Of a DNA stretch of 12,851 nucleotides, positions 1-6,571 are shown piece by piece. A program made the position numbers and the translations under genes. Below the pieces are notes generated by a model. The model searched no databases. It was given only the letters and a program-made list of their open reading frames with translations, and was not told the origin of the DNA. This DNA is from Pseudomonas sp. GTDB taxonomy: Bacteria; Pseudomonadota; Gammaproteobacteria; Pseudomonadales; Pseudomonadaceae. Where the stretch lies: NCBI GenBank assembly GCA_030654635.1, contig JAURXE010000059.1, positions 1-12,851 of the forward strand. Direction: 5' to 3'. The number at the start of each line of letters is the position of its first letter. Position 1 is the first letter of the stretch.

Positions 1-2
1 TT

Positions 3-1589
3 GTGCTCTGGTTGTCTCGCTGGATTTTGCGCCAGCGCTATTTCCCTGGGCGTAACAGCTTTTTCGTTATGCATCTGGGCATTCTCTGGTGGCTGTTAGT
101 GGCTGGGCTGGAGCTGGCAGTCCAGGACGCCAGCAGCAAGATATTTTGGGCTTCTATGGCCTGGCCGGGCATTATTGGCGTGCCGACTTTCTGGGCGATC
201 TTTCTTTGGCAGTACGTCAACAGCGAGCGGCAGCCCTTGCCGCGGCGTTATGTTTTGGGTCTGGCGGTAATGCCGCTACTGAGCTGGTTGCTGGCGCTCA
301 GCAATCCTTGGCATGGGCTGTTTTACGCGGCCTCCAGCGCGCCGCTCTCCGCCGAGGTTGGCGCGCCGATACGCTATGTGCATGGCCCGTTGTTTTTTGC
401 CGCCGCCGCCTATGTCTACCTGTTTATGTTGTTCTGCCTGGTGGTGGTGGTGCGCGCGGCGCTGCACAGCCAGGGCCTCTATCGCAGCCACTACCTGGCT
501 TTTGTGGTGGTGACCGCAGTTCCTTGGGTGGCCAATTTAAGCTATGTCGGCTTTGGCTGGATGTTGTTTGGCTTTGATCCGACTCCCTTTAGTTTTGCCT
601 TTACCTTGCTGGCGTTCGGCTGGCTGATTGTGGGTGTGCGGCTGTTTGATTTATTGCCGGTGGCGCGGCATCTATTGCTTGAAGCTTTGCTTGATCCGGT
701 GTTGGTGATTGATCAGCAGCAGCGCGTACTGGAAGCCAATCCGGCGGCGTTGCAGTTGGCCGGGCTGAGGGCCGACTGGCAGGGGCGTGCACTGGCTGAC
801 TGGCCGGTGTTTGGCGGCGCCCTGCGCGATTTGTTGTTGCTGCCCAGTGCTCTGGATGCGGCGCAATTACTGACCCTGAACAACCCACCGCGTTATCTCG
901 AAGTGCGCCGCCGCAGCATTGAGCGAGTACGCCGCAGCGGCAATATTCGCCTCGGCGAGATGCTCTACCTGCGCGATGTCAGCGAATCGCACCTCAGCGC
1001 ACTGCAGCTGGTCGAGGCCTTGAGCTTGAGTGAGGAGCGGCTGCAGACCATCTCGGCACTGCATGAGCAATTGCGCGAGCAGGCGCTGCGTGATCCTTTG
1101 ACTGGTCTGTATAACCGCCGTTATTTGGCCGAGTTTTTTCAGCATGAACAGGCCCGCGCGCAACGGGAGCAACACGGCCTGGCCTTGGCCATGCTCGATC
1201 TCGATCACTTCAAGGCGCTGAATGATCGTTGCGGTCATTTGGTCGGCGATGACGTGCTTAAGGCCTTGGCTATGCAGTTGTTGAGCCATCTGCGCAGCTC
1301 CGATGCGTTGTTTCGCATCGGTGGTGAGGAGTTTGTGCTGATCATGCCGGGTGCGGATGGCGCCTTGGCGCTCAGCCGTCTGCAGTCGATTTGTCGCGAG
1401 CTGGCCAGTACTCCGCTGGCCACCCGCAACGGCCCGGAGCTGCTCACGGTGTCCATCGGCCTGGCTCTGTGGCCGACCCAAGGACAGAGTCTCGACGAGC
1501 TCTTGCAGGTCGCCGATACCGCGTTGTATCAAGCCAAGCGTGGTGGGCGTAACAGGGTATACGGAGAGTCGTCGGTAATCGTCCAGTAG
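3..1589 (+). CDS. Membrane 7TM-PAS-GGDEF diguanylate cyclase (5' partial)
   Basis: Predicted diguanylate cyclase making c-di-GMP from two GTP at the inner membrane. Residue numbers count from the first visible codon (GTG at 3). Six hydrophobic spans are visible at about 18-38, 46-70, 83-100, 125-152, 163-187 and 194-214, matching the histidine-kinase-type N-terminal 7TM domain with its first helix missing. The reading frame is open to the window edge, so the true start probably lies upstream. A PAS-like region follows (about 225-325), then a helical linker (about 335-360). The GGDEF domain (about 361-522) starts with [10 protein letters not shown] and carries GGEEF at 440-444, metal-binding Asp399, guanine-contacting Asn407 and Asp416. 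An RxxD inhibitory I-site (431-434) lies exactly five residues before GGEEF. All key residues are present, so an active, product-inhibited cyclase is expected. There is no EAL domain. The ligand sensed by the 7TM/PAS part cannot be told from sequence. Confidence 0.9.
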   Translation: MLWLSRWILRQRYFPGRNSFFVMHLGILWWLLVAGLELAVQDASSKIFWASMAWPGIIGVPTFWAIFLWQYVNSERQPLPRRYVLGLAVMPLLSWLLALSNPWHGLFYAASSAPLSAEVGAPIRYVHGPLFFAAAAYVYLFMLFCLVVVVRAALHSQGLYRSHYLAFVVVTAVPWVANLSYVGFGWMLFGFDPTPFSFAFTLLAFGWLIVGVRLFDLLPVARHLLLEALLDPVLVIDQQQRVLEANPAALQLAGLRADWQGRALADWPVFGGALRDLLLLPSALDAAQLLTLNNPPRYLEVRRRSIERVRRSGNIRLGEMLYLRDVSESHLSALQLVEALSLSEERLQTISALHEQLREQALRDPLTGLYNRRYLAEFFQHEQARAQREQHGLALAMLDLDHFKALNDRCGHLVGDDVLKALAMQLLSHLRSSDALFRIGGEEFVLIMPGADGALALSRLQSICRELASTPLATRNGPELLTVSIGLALWPTQGQSLDELLQVADTALYQAKRGGRNRVYGESSVIVQ

Positions 1590-1621
1590 TCGGCGAGCCG
1601 AGGCCCCGGCTGGCGGGATTG

Positions 1622-1644
1622 CCGGCAGTGGGAGGCACTGCCGG
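1622..1644 (+). other. Perfect 9-bp hairpin between the cyclase gene and fbp
   Basis: CCGGCAGTG (1622-1630) and CACTGCCGG (1636-1644) are exact reverse complements with a GGAGG loop. It lies 32 bases after the cyclase stop codon. It may end cyclase transcription, but what follows (TCGTTAAAG) is not a U-tract, so it is not a canonical intrinsic terminator. It could instead stabilise the 3' end of the message or be part of the fbp leader. Confidence 0.6.
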
Positions 1645-1652
1645 TCGTTAAA

Positions 1653-1676
1653 GGGTAAACTGCGCGCAATTTACCC
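1653..1676. promoter_or_regulatory. 24-base near-perfect dyad upstream of fbp
   Basis: The arms GGGTAAA (1653-1659) and TTTACCC (1670-1676) are exact reverse complements. The centre TGCGCGCA (1661-1668) is itself a palindrome. Only the pair 1660/1669 breaks the symmetry, so 11 of 12 positions match. It ends 16 bases before the fbp ATG. This shape and place suit a repressor operator, though a hairpin role is also possible. I do not recognise the motif; it does not look like the HexR or Cra consensus as I remember them. Confidence 0.45.
1656..1661 (+). promoter_or_regulatory. Possible fbp -10 element
   Basis: TAAACT matches the sigma70 -10 consensus at 4 of 6 positions. It is followed by a GC-rich discriminator, which would give a start site near 1668. 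No convincing -35 is found 16-18 bases upstream. The element lies inside the left half of the 24-base dyad, so a protein bound there would block it. Weak call. Confidence 0.22.
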
Positions 1677-1692
1677 AACCTCGGTGCCTCCC

Positions 1693-2700
1693 ATGTCCCG
1701 CATTACCCTGAGCCGCTATCTGATTGAACAAACCCGCAGCAACAACACGCCGGCGGATTTGCGTTTTCTTATCGAAGTAGTGGCGCGCGCCTGTAAGGAA
1801 ATCAGCTACGCGGTTTCCAAGGGTGCCCTCGGCGGCGTGCTGGGCAGCATGGAAACCGAGAACATTCAGGGCGAAGTGCAGAAGAAACTCGATGTACTGT
1901 CCAATGACATTTTGCTGGAAGCCAACGAGTGGGGCGGTCACCTGGCCGGCATGGCATCCGAGGAAATGGACAACGCTTACCAGATCCCCGGCAAGTACCC
2001 AAAGGGTGCCTATCTGCTGGTGTTTGACCCGCTGGATGGCTCGTCCAATATTGATGTAAACGTCTCGGTCGGCACCATCTTTTCGGTGCTGCGTTGCCCT
2101 GATCGTAACGGTGAAGAGGGCGACCTGGGCGAAGAGGCATTCTTGCAGCCAGGCACCGAACAAGTGGCTGCCGGCTACGCGATTTACGGCCCGCAAACCA
2201 TGCTGATGCTGACTCTGGGCAATGGCGTTAAAGGCTTCACCCTGGATCGTGAGCTGGGCAGTTTCGTGATGACCCACGACAACATTCAGGTGCCGGCACA
2301 GACCAAAGAATTCGCCATTAACATGTCCAATCAGCGCCACTGGGAAGCGCCGGTGACCCGTTATGTCGACGAGTTGCTGGCCGGTAAAAGCGGTCCGCTG
2401 GAGAAGGATTACAACATGCGTTGGGTGGCGGCGATGGTGGCCGACGTGCACCGGATTCTGACCCGTGGCGGCATGTTTATGTACCCGCGTGACTCCCGTG
2501 AGCCAGAGAAACCAGGCAAGTTGCGCCTGATGTACGAAGCCAATCCTATGTCGTTTATCATCGAGCAGGCAGGCGGTGCGGCGACCAATGGTTACCAGCG
2601 CATTCTGGATATCCAGCCGACCTCGTTGCACCAGCGGGTGGCGGTGTTCCTCGGTTCGAAGGAAGAAGTCGAGCGCGTTACCGGTTATCACCAAGCGTAA
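1693..2700 (+). CDS. fbp: Fructose-1,6-bisphosphatase, class I
   Basis: Hydrolyses fructose 1,6-bisphosphate to fructose 6-phosphate plus phosphate in the cytoplasm. This is the committed gluconeogenic step, needed when a pseudomonad grows on acids or amino acids. The protein is 335 aa, a normal class I length. The metal-binding signature [11 protein letters not shown] is at 111-121 (Asp112, Asp115). Glu90 and Glu91 are in the ASEEMD motif, and the [11 protein letters not shown] segment (276-286) with Glu282 is the usual C-terminal active-site region. ATG 1693 is preferred because [10 protein letters not shown] is a typical N-terminus. An in-frame GTG at 1684 would add three residues. Neither start has a purine-rich ribosome-binding site: the bases just before ATG are GTGCCTCCC. 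The 103 bases between this gene and the cyclase gene contain a hairpin, a dyad and a complement of the start region. Function is certain; its regulation is not. Confidence 0.97.
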   Translation: MSRITLSRYLIEQTRSNNTPADLRFLIEVVARACKEISYAVSKGALGGVLGSMETENIQGEVQKKLDVLSNDILLEANEWGGHLAGMASEEMDNAYQIPGKYPKGAYLLVFDPLDGSSNIDVNVSVGTIFSVLRCPDRNGEEGDLGEEAFLQPGTEQVAAGYAIYGPQTMLMLTLGNGVKGFTLDRELGSFVMTHDNIQVPAQTKEFAINMSNQRHWEAPVTRYVDELLAGKSGPLEKDYNMRWVAAMVADVHRILTRGGMFMYPRDSREPEKPGKLRLMYEANPMSFIIEQAGGAATNGYQRILDIQPTSLHQRVAVFLGSKEEVERVTGYHQA

Positions 2701-2714
2701 AACGGCTGTCATGT

Positions 2715-2733
2715 ACCCGTCGTCATGGCGGGT
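2715..2733 (+). terminator. Hairpin after fbp
   Basis: ACCCGTC (2715-2721) pairs with GGCGGGT (2727-2733), seven pairs including one T-G wobble, around loop GTCAT. It lies 14 bases after the fbp stop and 33 bases before the lipoprotein start. No U-tract follows, so it is at best a weak terminator or a 3'-end protector, and readthrough into the lipoprotein genes is plausible. Confidence 0.3.
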
Positions 2734-2766
2734 GCGCAGGTCAACTATCGGATTAGGAGTTATGCC

Positions 2767-3021
2767 ATGTTTGCTCGTCAACTCGCCTTGTTGTCCATGA
2801 TTTTGCTGTTGGGCGCTTGCAGTAAGGTTTCCGAAGAAAACTACGCCAAGTTAAGCGCCGGCATGGACAAAGCTGAGGTTCAGGCTTTGCTCGGCGCGCC
2901 GACGGAATGTGCCGGCGCCTTGGGTATGAGTAGTTGCACCTGGGGCGATGAAAAGTCTTCCATCAGCGTGCAGTTTGCCAGTGACAAAGTGCTGTTGTTC
3001 TCCGGCCAAGGCCTGAAGTAA
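2767..3021 (+). CDS. Small BamE/SmpA-like lipoprotein, function unknown
   Basis: An 84-aa predicted lipoprotein. The start ATG 2767 is set by an AGGAG ribosome-binding site at 2755-2759, seven bases upstream. A longer in-frame reading from 2725 lacks one and would bury the signal peptide. The signal peptide ends in lipobox LGAC with the lipidated Cys at 18. The mature part is a single SmpA/OmlA/BamE-like fold of the DUF3862 kind: Tyr-Ala-Lys-Leu at 26-29, then GMDKAEVQALLGAP (32-45). Cys48 and Cys57 could form a periplasmic disulfide. It lacks the length of BamE itself (usually above 110 aa), so it is not the essential Bam subunit. The lipid-proximal residues CSKV resemble, but do not fully match, the Lys+3/Ser+4 inner-membrane retention signal reported in P. 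aeruginosa, so its membrane is unsure. It probably shares a transcript with the lipocalin gene, which begins right after its stop. Confidence 0.85.
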   Translation: MFARQLALLSMILLLGACSKVSEENYAKLSAGMDKAEVQALLGAPTECAGALGMSSCTWGDEKSSISVQFASDKVLLFSGQGLK

Positions 3022-3591
3022 ATGCGCTCTGTACATCTATTTTTTGCCTTGAGCGCCTTACTGCTGCTAGCGGGCTGCAGCAGTTCAGGCGGCCAGTTGG
3101 CCGCGCCACAAACGGTGGCTCAGGTCGATTTACAGCGCTATCAAGGCACCTGGTATGAACTGGCACGGCTGCCGATGTTCTTCCAGCGCAACTGCGCGCA
3201 GTCTGAGGCGGCTTATCAGTTGCAAGCAGACGCCACTCTGAGCGTAGTGAATAGCTGTCGCACGCTCTCGGGCGAGTGGTTGCAGGCTAACGGGCAGGCC
3301 TTTGCGCAACAGGCCGGGAAAACCGACAAGCTGTGGGTGCGCTTTGATAATTGGTTTAGCCGGTTATTTCCTAACTTCACCCGTGGCGACTACTGGGTGC
3401 TGTATCTGGATGACGGCTACCAGCTAGCCGTGGTGGGCAACCCGAGTCGTCAGTACCTGTGGTTGTTGTCGCGCACTCCGCAAGTGTCGGCGCAAACGCG
3501 CGAGCAATTGCTCAGCATTGCAAGGCAGCGCGGTTATAACACCGACGAGCTGATCTGGCGGGTCGCCGACCAACAAATCCGCCAGCCCTGA
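3022..3591 (+). CDS. blc: Lipocalin family outer-membrane lipoprotein (Blc-like)
   Basis: A 189-aa lipoprotein of the bacterial lipocalin family, expected to be anchored in the outer membrane facing the periplasm and to bind a hydrophobic ligand such as lysophospholipid. The signal peptide ends with LLLLAGC, with the lipidated Cys at 19. The lipocalin signature GTW is at 42-44 within YQGTWYELARLP. The later strands carry the family pattern YWVLYLD, then VVGNPSRQYLWLLSRTP. The ATG at 3022 directly follows the TAA of the BamE-like gene with no gap, and AAGG at 3008-3011 serves as ribosome-binding site, so the two are probably co-translated. E. coli Blc is RpoS-controlled, but I see nothing here that proves the same. 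The stop lies one base from the stop of the opposing gene. Family assignment is firm; the ligand is not known from sequence. Confidence 0.93.
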   Translation: MRSVHLFFALSALLLLAGCSSSGGQLAAPQTVAQVDLQRYQGTWYELARLPMFFQRNCAQSEAAYQLQADATLSVVNSCRTLSGEWLQANGQAFAQQAGKTDKLWVRFDNWFSRLFPNFTRGDYWVLYLDDGYQLAVVGNPSRQYLWLLSRTPQVSAQTREQLLSIARQRGYNTDELIWRVADQQIRQP

Positions 3592-3592
3592 A

Positions 3593-4024
3593 CTACTGCC
3601 AGTTCAGGCGCGCCAGTTGCCATTCGCCATCTTCCAGCCACCACTCCAGTTTCAGCCGGTAATGCGCGGCGTTGTCGGGGATTAACCCGGCGGCGCCGGT
3701 GAGGGCGATTTCGGCTTCGGTGTGGCCTTTTTCAGGGTAGGTTGGATCGATCTGGCTGCGCTTGCTGAAGGCAATCACGCTGACGTTCTGGTGGCGCATA
3801 AACAGCGCGAGCATGGTGCGCTTGGCCCATTCGCGATCGTACTGTTGTTGCGCGCTGAACTGCGTATGCAGTTGCTCAAGCACCGCGCTGCTGCGCTTGG
3901 CTTCGATATTATCCTGCAGTTGTTGCACGGCCGCCTCGAGCGCTGCCTGCGGATCGTTGCGCCCGCAGCTGCTGAGCAAGGGGATAATTATCAGTAGCGC
4001 CAGGGTAAATAGCCGTACTGGCAT
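3593..4024 (-). CDS. NTF2-like fold lipoprotein, function unknown
   Basis: A 143-aa predicted lipoprotein. The N-terminus MPVRLFTLALLIIIP is a hydrophobic signal segment ending in lipobox LSSC, with the lipidated Cys at 20. The start is supported by AAGGA about eight bases upstream on the minus strand. The mature part has an N-terminal helix rich in Ala, Gln and Glu (25-60), then strands ending in YRLKLEWWLEDGEWQLARLNWQ-type alternation, typical of an NTF2-like domain. No catalytic residues are apparent. It is convergent with the lipocalin gene, with one base between stop codons, and divergent from pip across 89 bases. I recall lipoproteins of this kind beside the lipocalin gene in other pseudomonads, but I do not know a function. 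Confidence 0.82.
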   Translation of the reverse strand: MPVRLFTLALLIIIPLLSSCGRNDPQAALEAAVQQLQDNIEAKRSSAVLEQLHTQFSAQQQYDREWAKRTMLALFMRHQNVSVIAFSKRSQIDPTYPEKGHTEAEIALTGAAGLIPDNAAHYRLKLEWWLEDGEWQLARLNWQ

Positions 4025-4074
4025 GCCGAAGTTCCTTTTCGTGGTTATGATGACCGACAGAGTACCAGAGCGGC

Positions 4075-4086
4075 GCCCAGCTGGGC
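4075..4086. repeat. 12-bp perfect palindrome upstream of pip
   Basis: GCCCAGCTGGGC reads the same on both strands. It lies in the 89-base divergent gap between the NTF2-like lipoprotein gene and pip, 16 bases upstream of the pip ribosome-binding site (GGGAG, 4103-4107). It could be an operator or a small hairpin. Nothing else supports a role, and short GC palindromes arise by chance in such DNA. Confidence 0.25.
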
Positions 4087-4113
4087 CCGTGCGCGCAGAT
4101 TCGGGAGTGCAGC

Positions 4114-5085
4114 ATGCAGACGCTATATCCGGAAATTAAACCCTACGCCCGCCATGAGTTGCCGGTGGCGCAGCCGCACGTGTTGTACGTTGACGAGAGC
4201 GGCTCGGCGGATGGTTTGCCGGTGGTGTTTATTCATGGCGGGCCGGGCGCTGGCTGCGACGCACTGAGCCGGCGTTTCTTCGACCCGAACCTGTACCGTA
4301 TCGTCACCTTCGACCAGCGCGGTTGTGGCCGCTCGACGCCTCACGCGAGTCTGGAAAACAACAGCACCTGGGATCTGGTCGATGACCTTGAGCATATTCG
4401 CCAGCAGCTCGGCATCGAAAAATGGGTGCTGTTTGGTGGCTCCTGGGGCTCGACCCTGGCCCTGGCTTACGCGCAAACCCATCCGGAGCGCGTGCATGGG
4501 CTGATCTTGCGCGGCATCTTCCTCTGCCGGCCGCAGGACTTTCAGTGGTTCTATCAGGAAGGCGCCAGCCGCATGTTTCCCGATTACTGGGAGGACTACC
4601 TGGCCCCGATTCCTGTCGATGAACGCAGCGACCTGATGCAGGCTTTTTACAAACGTCTGACCGGTCAGGACCAGATTGCCCAGATGCACGCGGCCAAGGC
4701 CTGGTCGACCTGGGAAGGCCGCACCGCCACCCTGCGGCCCAATCCGCAGGTGGTCGAACGCTTCAGCGATGCTCATCGGGCGCTGTCGATTGCGCGAATC
4801 GAATGCCATTACTTCGTTAATGAGGCTTTTCTCGAACCCGATCAGTTGATTCGCGACATGCCGAAAATTGCCCACCTGCCGGGCGTCATCGTTCACGGTC
4901 GCTACGATGTGGTTTGTCCGCTGGATAACGCCCATGCGTTGCACCAGGCCTGGCCCAACAGCGAGCTGCAGATTATCCGCGATGCCGGCCACGCCGCTTC
5001 TGAAGTCGGTATCACCGATGCCTTGGTGCGCGCCGCCGATCAGCTGGCTCATCGCTTGCTCGACTTGGCACCCGACGAGGCATGA
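4114..5085 (+). CDS. pip: Proline iminopeptidase (S33, alpha/beta hydrolase)
   Basis: Cytoplasmic serine peptidase that removes N-terminal proline from peptides. The protein is 323 aa, the usual length for the single-domain family. The oxyanion-hole motif HGGPG is at 41-45, followed by FDQRGCGRS (66-74). The nucleophile elbow GGSWGS (108-113) gives catalytic Ser110. Asp265 in HGRYDVVCP and His293 in DAGHA complete the triad. The cap region holds the conserved [15 protein letters not shown] segment. The start ATG 4114 follows GGGAG at 4103-4107. The stop overlaps the dtd start by four bases (ATGA), so the two are translationally coupled. There is no signal peptide. The family assignment is very sure; exact substrate breadth is not readable from the sequence. 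Confidence 0.95.
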   Translation: MQTLYPEIKPYARHELPVAQPHVLYVDESGSADGLPVVFIHGGPGAGCDALSRRFFDPNLYRIVTFDQRGCGRSTPHASLENNSTWDLVDDLEHIRQQLGIEKWVLFGGSWGSTLALAYAQTHPERVHGLILRGIFLCRPQDFQWFYQEGASRMFPDYWEDYLAPIPVDERSDLMQAFYKRLTGQDQIAQMHAAKAWSTWEGRTATLRPNPQVVERFSDAHRALSIARIECHYFVNEAFLEPDQLIRDMPKIAHLPGVIVHGRYDVVCPLDNAHALHQAWPNSELQIIRDAGHAASEVGITDALVRAADQLAHRLLDLAPDEA

Positions 5086-5519
5086 AGGCGCTGTTACAGC
5101 GCGTCAGTCAGGCGCGGGTTGAGGTTGCCGGCCAGGTGGTCGGCGCGATCGAACACGGCTTGCTGGTGCTGGTCGGCGTCGAGCCGCAAGACAGCCACGC
5201 CAGCGCCGACAAACTGTTGCAGAAACTACTGAACTATCGGGTGTTTAGCGATGCCGCCGGCAAGATGAACCTGTCGCTGCGCGATGTTGGTGGCGGCTTA
5301 TTGCTGGTTTCGCAATTCACCCTGGTGGCCGACACCAACAGCGGCTTGCGGCCGAGCTTCTCCAGCGCGGCGCCGCCTGAGTTGGGCGCGCAACTGTTCG
5401 ATTATCTGCTCAGTCAGGCGCAGCTTGCGCATCCAGTGGTGGCCTGCGGCGAATTTGGCGCGGACATGCAGGTGCATCTGGTCAACGACGGTCCGGTGAC
5501 TTTTTTACTGCAAAGCTAA
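5082..5519 (+). CDS. dtd: D-aminoacyl-tRNA deacylase
   Basis: Cytoplasmic homodimeric enzyme that releases D-amino acids (and glycine mischarged on tRNA-Ala) from tRNA, protecting translation from wrong-handed residues. At 145 aa it has the standard bacterial length. The two signature segments that form the active site across the dimer are present: SQFTL at 77-81 and the Gly-cisPro motif NDGPVT at 135-140. The N-terminus [15 protein letters not shown] is typical. Its ATG shares four bases with the pip stop codon, so expression depends on pip translation. This pip-dtd pairing matches what I recall in P. aeruginosa. The sequence is intact, with nothing unusual. Confidence 0.97.
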   Translation: MKALLQRVSQARVEVAGQVVGAIEHGLLVLVGVEPQDSHASADKLLQKLLNYRVFSDAAGKMNLSLRDVGGGLLLVSQFTLVADTNSGLRPSFSSAAPPELGAQLFDYLLSQAQLAHPVVACGEFGADMQVHLVNDGPVTFLLQS

Positions 5520-5564
5520 AACCCGCAGATCGTCGCTTGGCCTGGGCAAACCGCTGTTTAAGCT

Positions 5565-5587
5565 GCCGTCGCGGTCGTCAGCGCGGC
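5565..5587 (+). terminator. Imperfect hairpin after dtd
   Basis: GCCG (5565-5568) plus CGC (5570-5572) pair with GCG plus CGGC (5581-5587), with one bulged T and an eight-base loop. It is 45 bases after the dtd stop. There is no U-tract, so a terminator role is only possible. The rest of the 157-base gap up to the binding-protein gene shows no gene. Confidence 0.2.
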
Positions 5588-5614
5588 CCTCAGCGGGTAA
5601 CATGCGCGACACAA

Positions 5615-5627
5615 AATGAGCGTCATT
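5615..5627. promoter_or_regulatory. Small dyad upstream of amino acid importer genes
   Basis: AATGA (5615-5619) and TCATT (5623-5627) are inverted around GCG, 50-62 bases before the binding-protein ATG. Position suits an operator for the importer. A TTGACG at 5635-5640 resembles a -35 box but has no -10 partner at proper spacing. Low confidence. Confidence 0.2.
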
Positions 5628-5676
5628 GCTGGGCTTGACGGTCGATCCTGAATTTATTCCCTTGTTTGGAGCGAAA

Positions 5677-6471
5677 ATGAAAAAGTTTCTCGCCACATTG
5701 TTGTTGGCAGCCACCACCCTCGGCGGCGCTGCGGCGCAGGCCGGCGCCATTGAAGACGCGGTTAAAAGCGGCACCCTGCGGGTCGGTATGGACCCCACCT
5801 ATATGCCGTTCGAAATGACCAACAAACGCGGCGAGATCATCGGCTTTGAAGTCGATCTGCTCAAAGACATGGCCAAGGCCATGGGCGTCAAGCTAGAGCT
5901 GGTGTCCACCAGTTATGACGGCATCATCCCGGCACTGCTGACCAACAAGTTCGACATTATCGGCAGCGGCATGACCCTGACCCAGGAGCGCAACCTGCGC
6001 CTGAACTTCTCGGAACCCTTTATCGTGGTTGGCCAAACCTTGCTGATTCGCAAGGACCTGCAAGGCCAGATCAAGACCTATAAAGACCTCAATGACTCCA
6101 AGTACCGCCTGACCTCGAAGATCGGCACCACTGGCGAAATGATCGCCAAGAAGCTGATCAGCAAGGCCGAGTACCACGGTTATGACAACGAGCAAGAAGC
6201 GGTGATGGACGTGGTCAACGGCAAGGCCGATGCCTTTGTTTATGACGCGCCCTACAACGTGGTGGCGGTCAACAAGGCTGGCGCCGGCAAGTTGCTGTAC
6301 CTCGAAGAGCCCTTCACCTATGAGCCGCTGGCCTTTGGTTTGAAGAAGGGCGACTACGACAGCCTCAACTGGATCAATAACTACCTGCAGCAGATCCGCC
6401 ACGACGGCACCTACGATCGCCTGCACGCCAAGTGGTTTAAAGACACCAGTTGGTTGAAGGACATGGAGTAA
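5677..6471 (+). CDS. Polar amino acid ABC importer, periplasmic binding protein
   Basis: A 264-aa family 3 solute-binding protein that captures an amino acid in the periplasm and delivers it to the permease encoded next. The start ATG 5677 has GGAG five bases upstream (5668-5671); a longer reading from 5626 would precede the signal peptide and is unlikely. The signal peptide is MKKFLATLLLAATTLGGAAA with probable cleavage after AQA (residue 22). The family signature GFEVDLLKDMAKAMG is at 56-70. Ligand-contact positions usual for this family are present: the TxxxR pair at 102-105, IGTTGE at 149-154, and Asp190 in VYDAPY. These point to an alpha-amino acid. The side-chain specificity cannot be read with confidence. 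A perfect hairpin lies just after the gene, followed by the permease and ATPase genes. Confidence 0.93.
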   Translation: MKKFLATLLLAATTLGGAAAQAGAIEDAVKSGTLRVGMDPTYMPFEMTNKRGEIIGFEVDLLKDMAKAMGVKLELVSTSYDGIIPALLTNKFDIIGSGMTLTQERNLRLNFSEPFIVVGQTLLIRKDLQGQIKTYKDLNDSKYRLTSKIGTTGEMIAKKLISKAEYHGYDNEQEAVMDVVNGKADAFVYDAPYNVVAVNKAGAGKLLYLEEPFTYEPLAFGLKKGDYDSLNWINNYLQQIRHDGTYDRLHAKWFKDTSWLKDME

Positions 6472-6505
6472 GCCGCTGGCTGCTTCTCGCTAAATTGCTG
6501 ACCCG

Positions 6506-6530
6506 ACGCGCAGGCTTGTAACCTGCGCGT
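6506..6530 (+). other. Perfect 9-bp hairpin between binding-protein and permease genes
   Basis: ACGCGCAGG (6506-6514) and CCTGCGCGT (6522-6530) are exact reverse complements with loop CTTGTAA. It lies 34 bases after the binding-protein stop in a 100-base gap. Bases after the stem (TCGCATTTAT) are only partly T-rich. In binding-protein transporters such hairpins commonly protect the upstream message and lower downstream expression, so this is probably a partial terminator or RNA-stability element. Confidence 0.55.
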
Positions 6531-6571
6531 TCGCATTTATGGCTGGCTTGTTTTTGGTTATTTATTGATGG

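Noticed and set aside
1648..2781. 377-codon open frame antisense to fbp
   Set aside because: It lies wholly opposite a confident FBPase gene. Its translation is rich in His, Gln, Arg and Val, with no domain and no ribosome-binding site. Long antisense frames are common in GC-rich coding DNA.
4123..5052. 309-codon minus-strand frame over pip
   Set aside because: It mirrors the pip coding sequence, has no start signal and no recognisable domain.
5530..5560. Possible sigma54 promoter (GG...GC near TTGGCCTGGGCAAACCGC)
   Set aside because: The spacing between GG and GC is 12 rather than the required 10 bases.
2767..6471. Twin-arginine signals among the exported proteins, given the nearby tat genes
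   Set aside because: The three lipoproteins and the binding protein have plain Sec-type signals with no RRxFLK-like motif.
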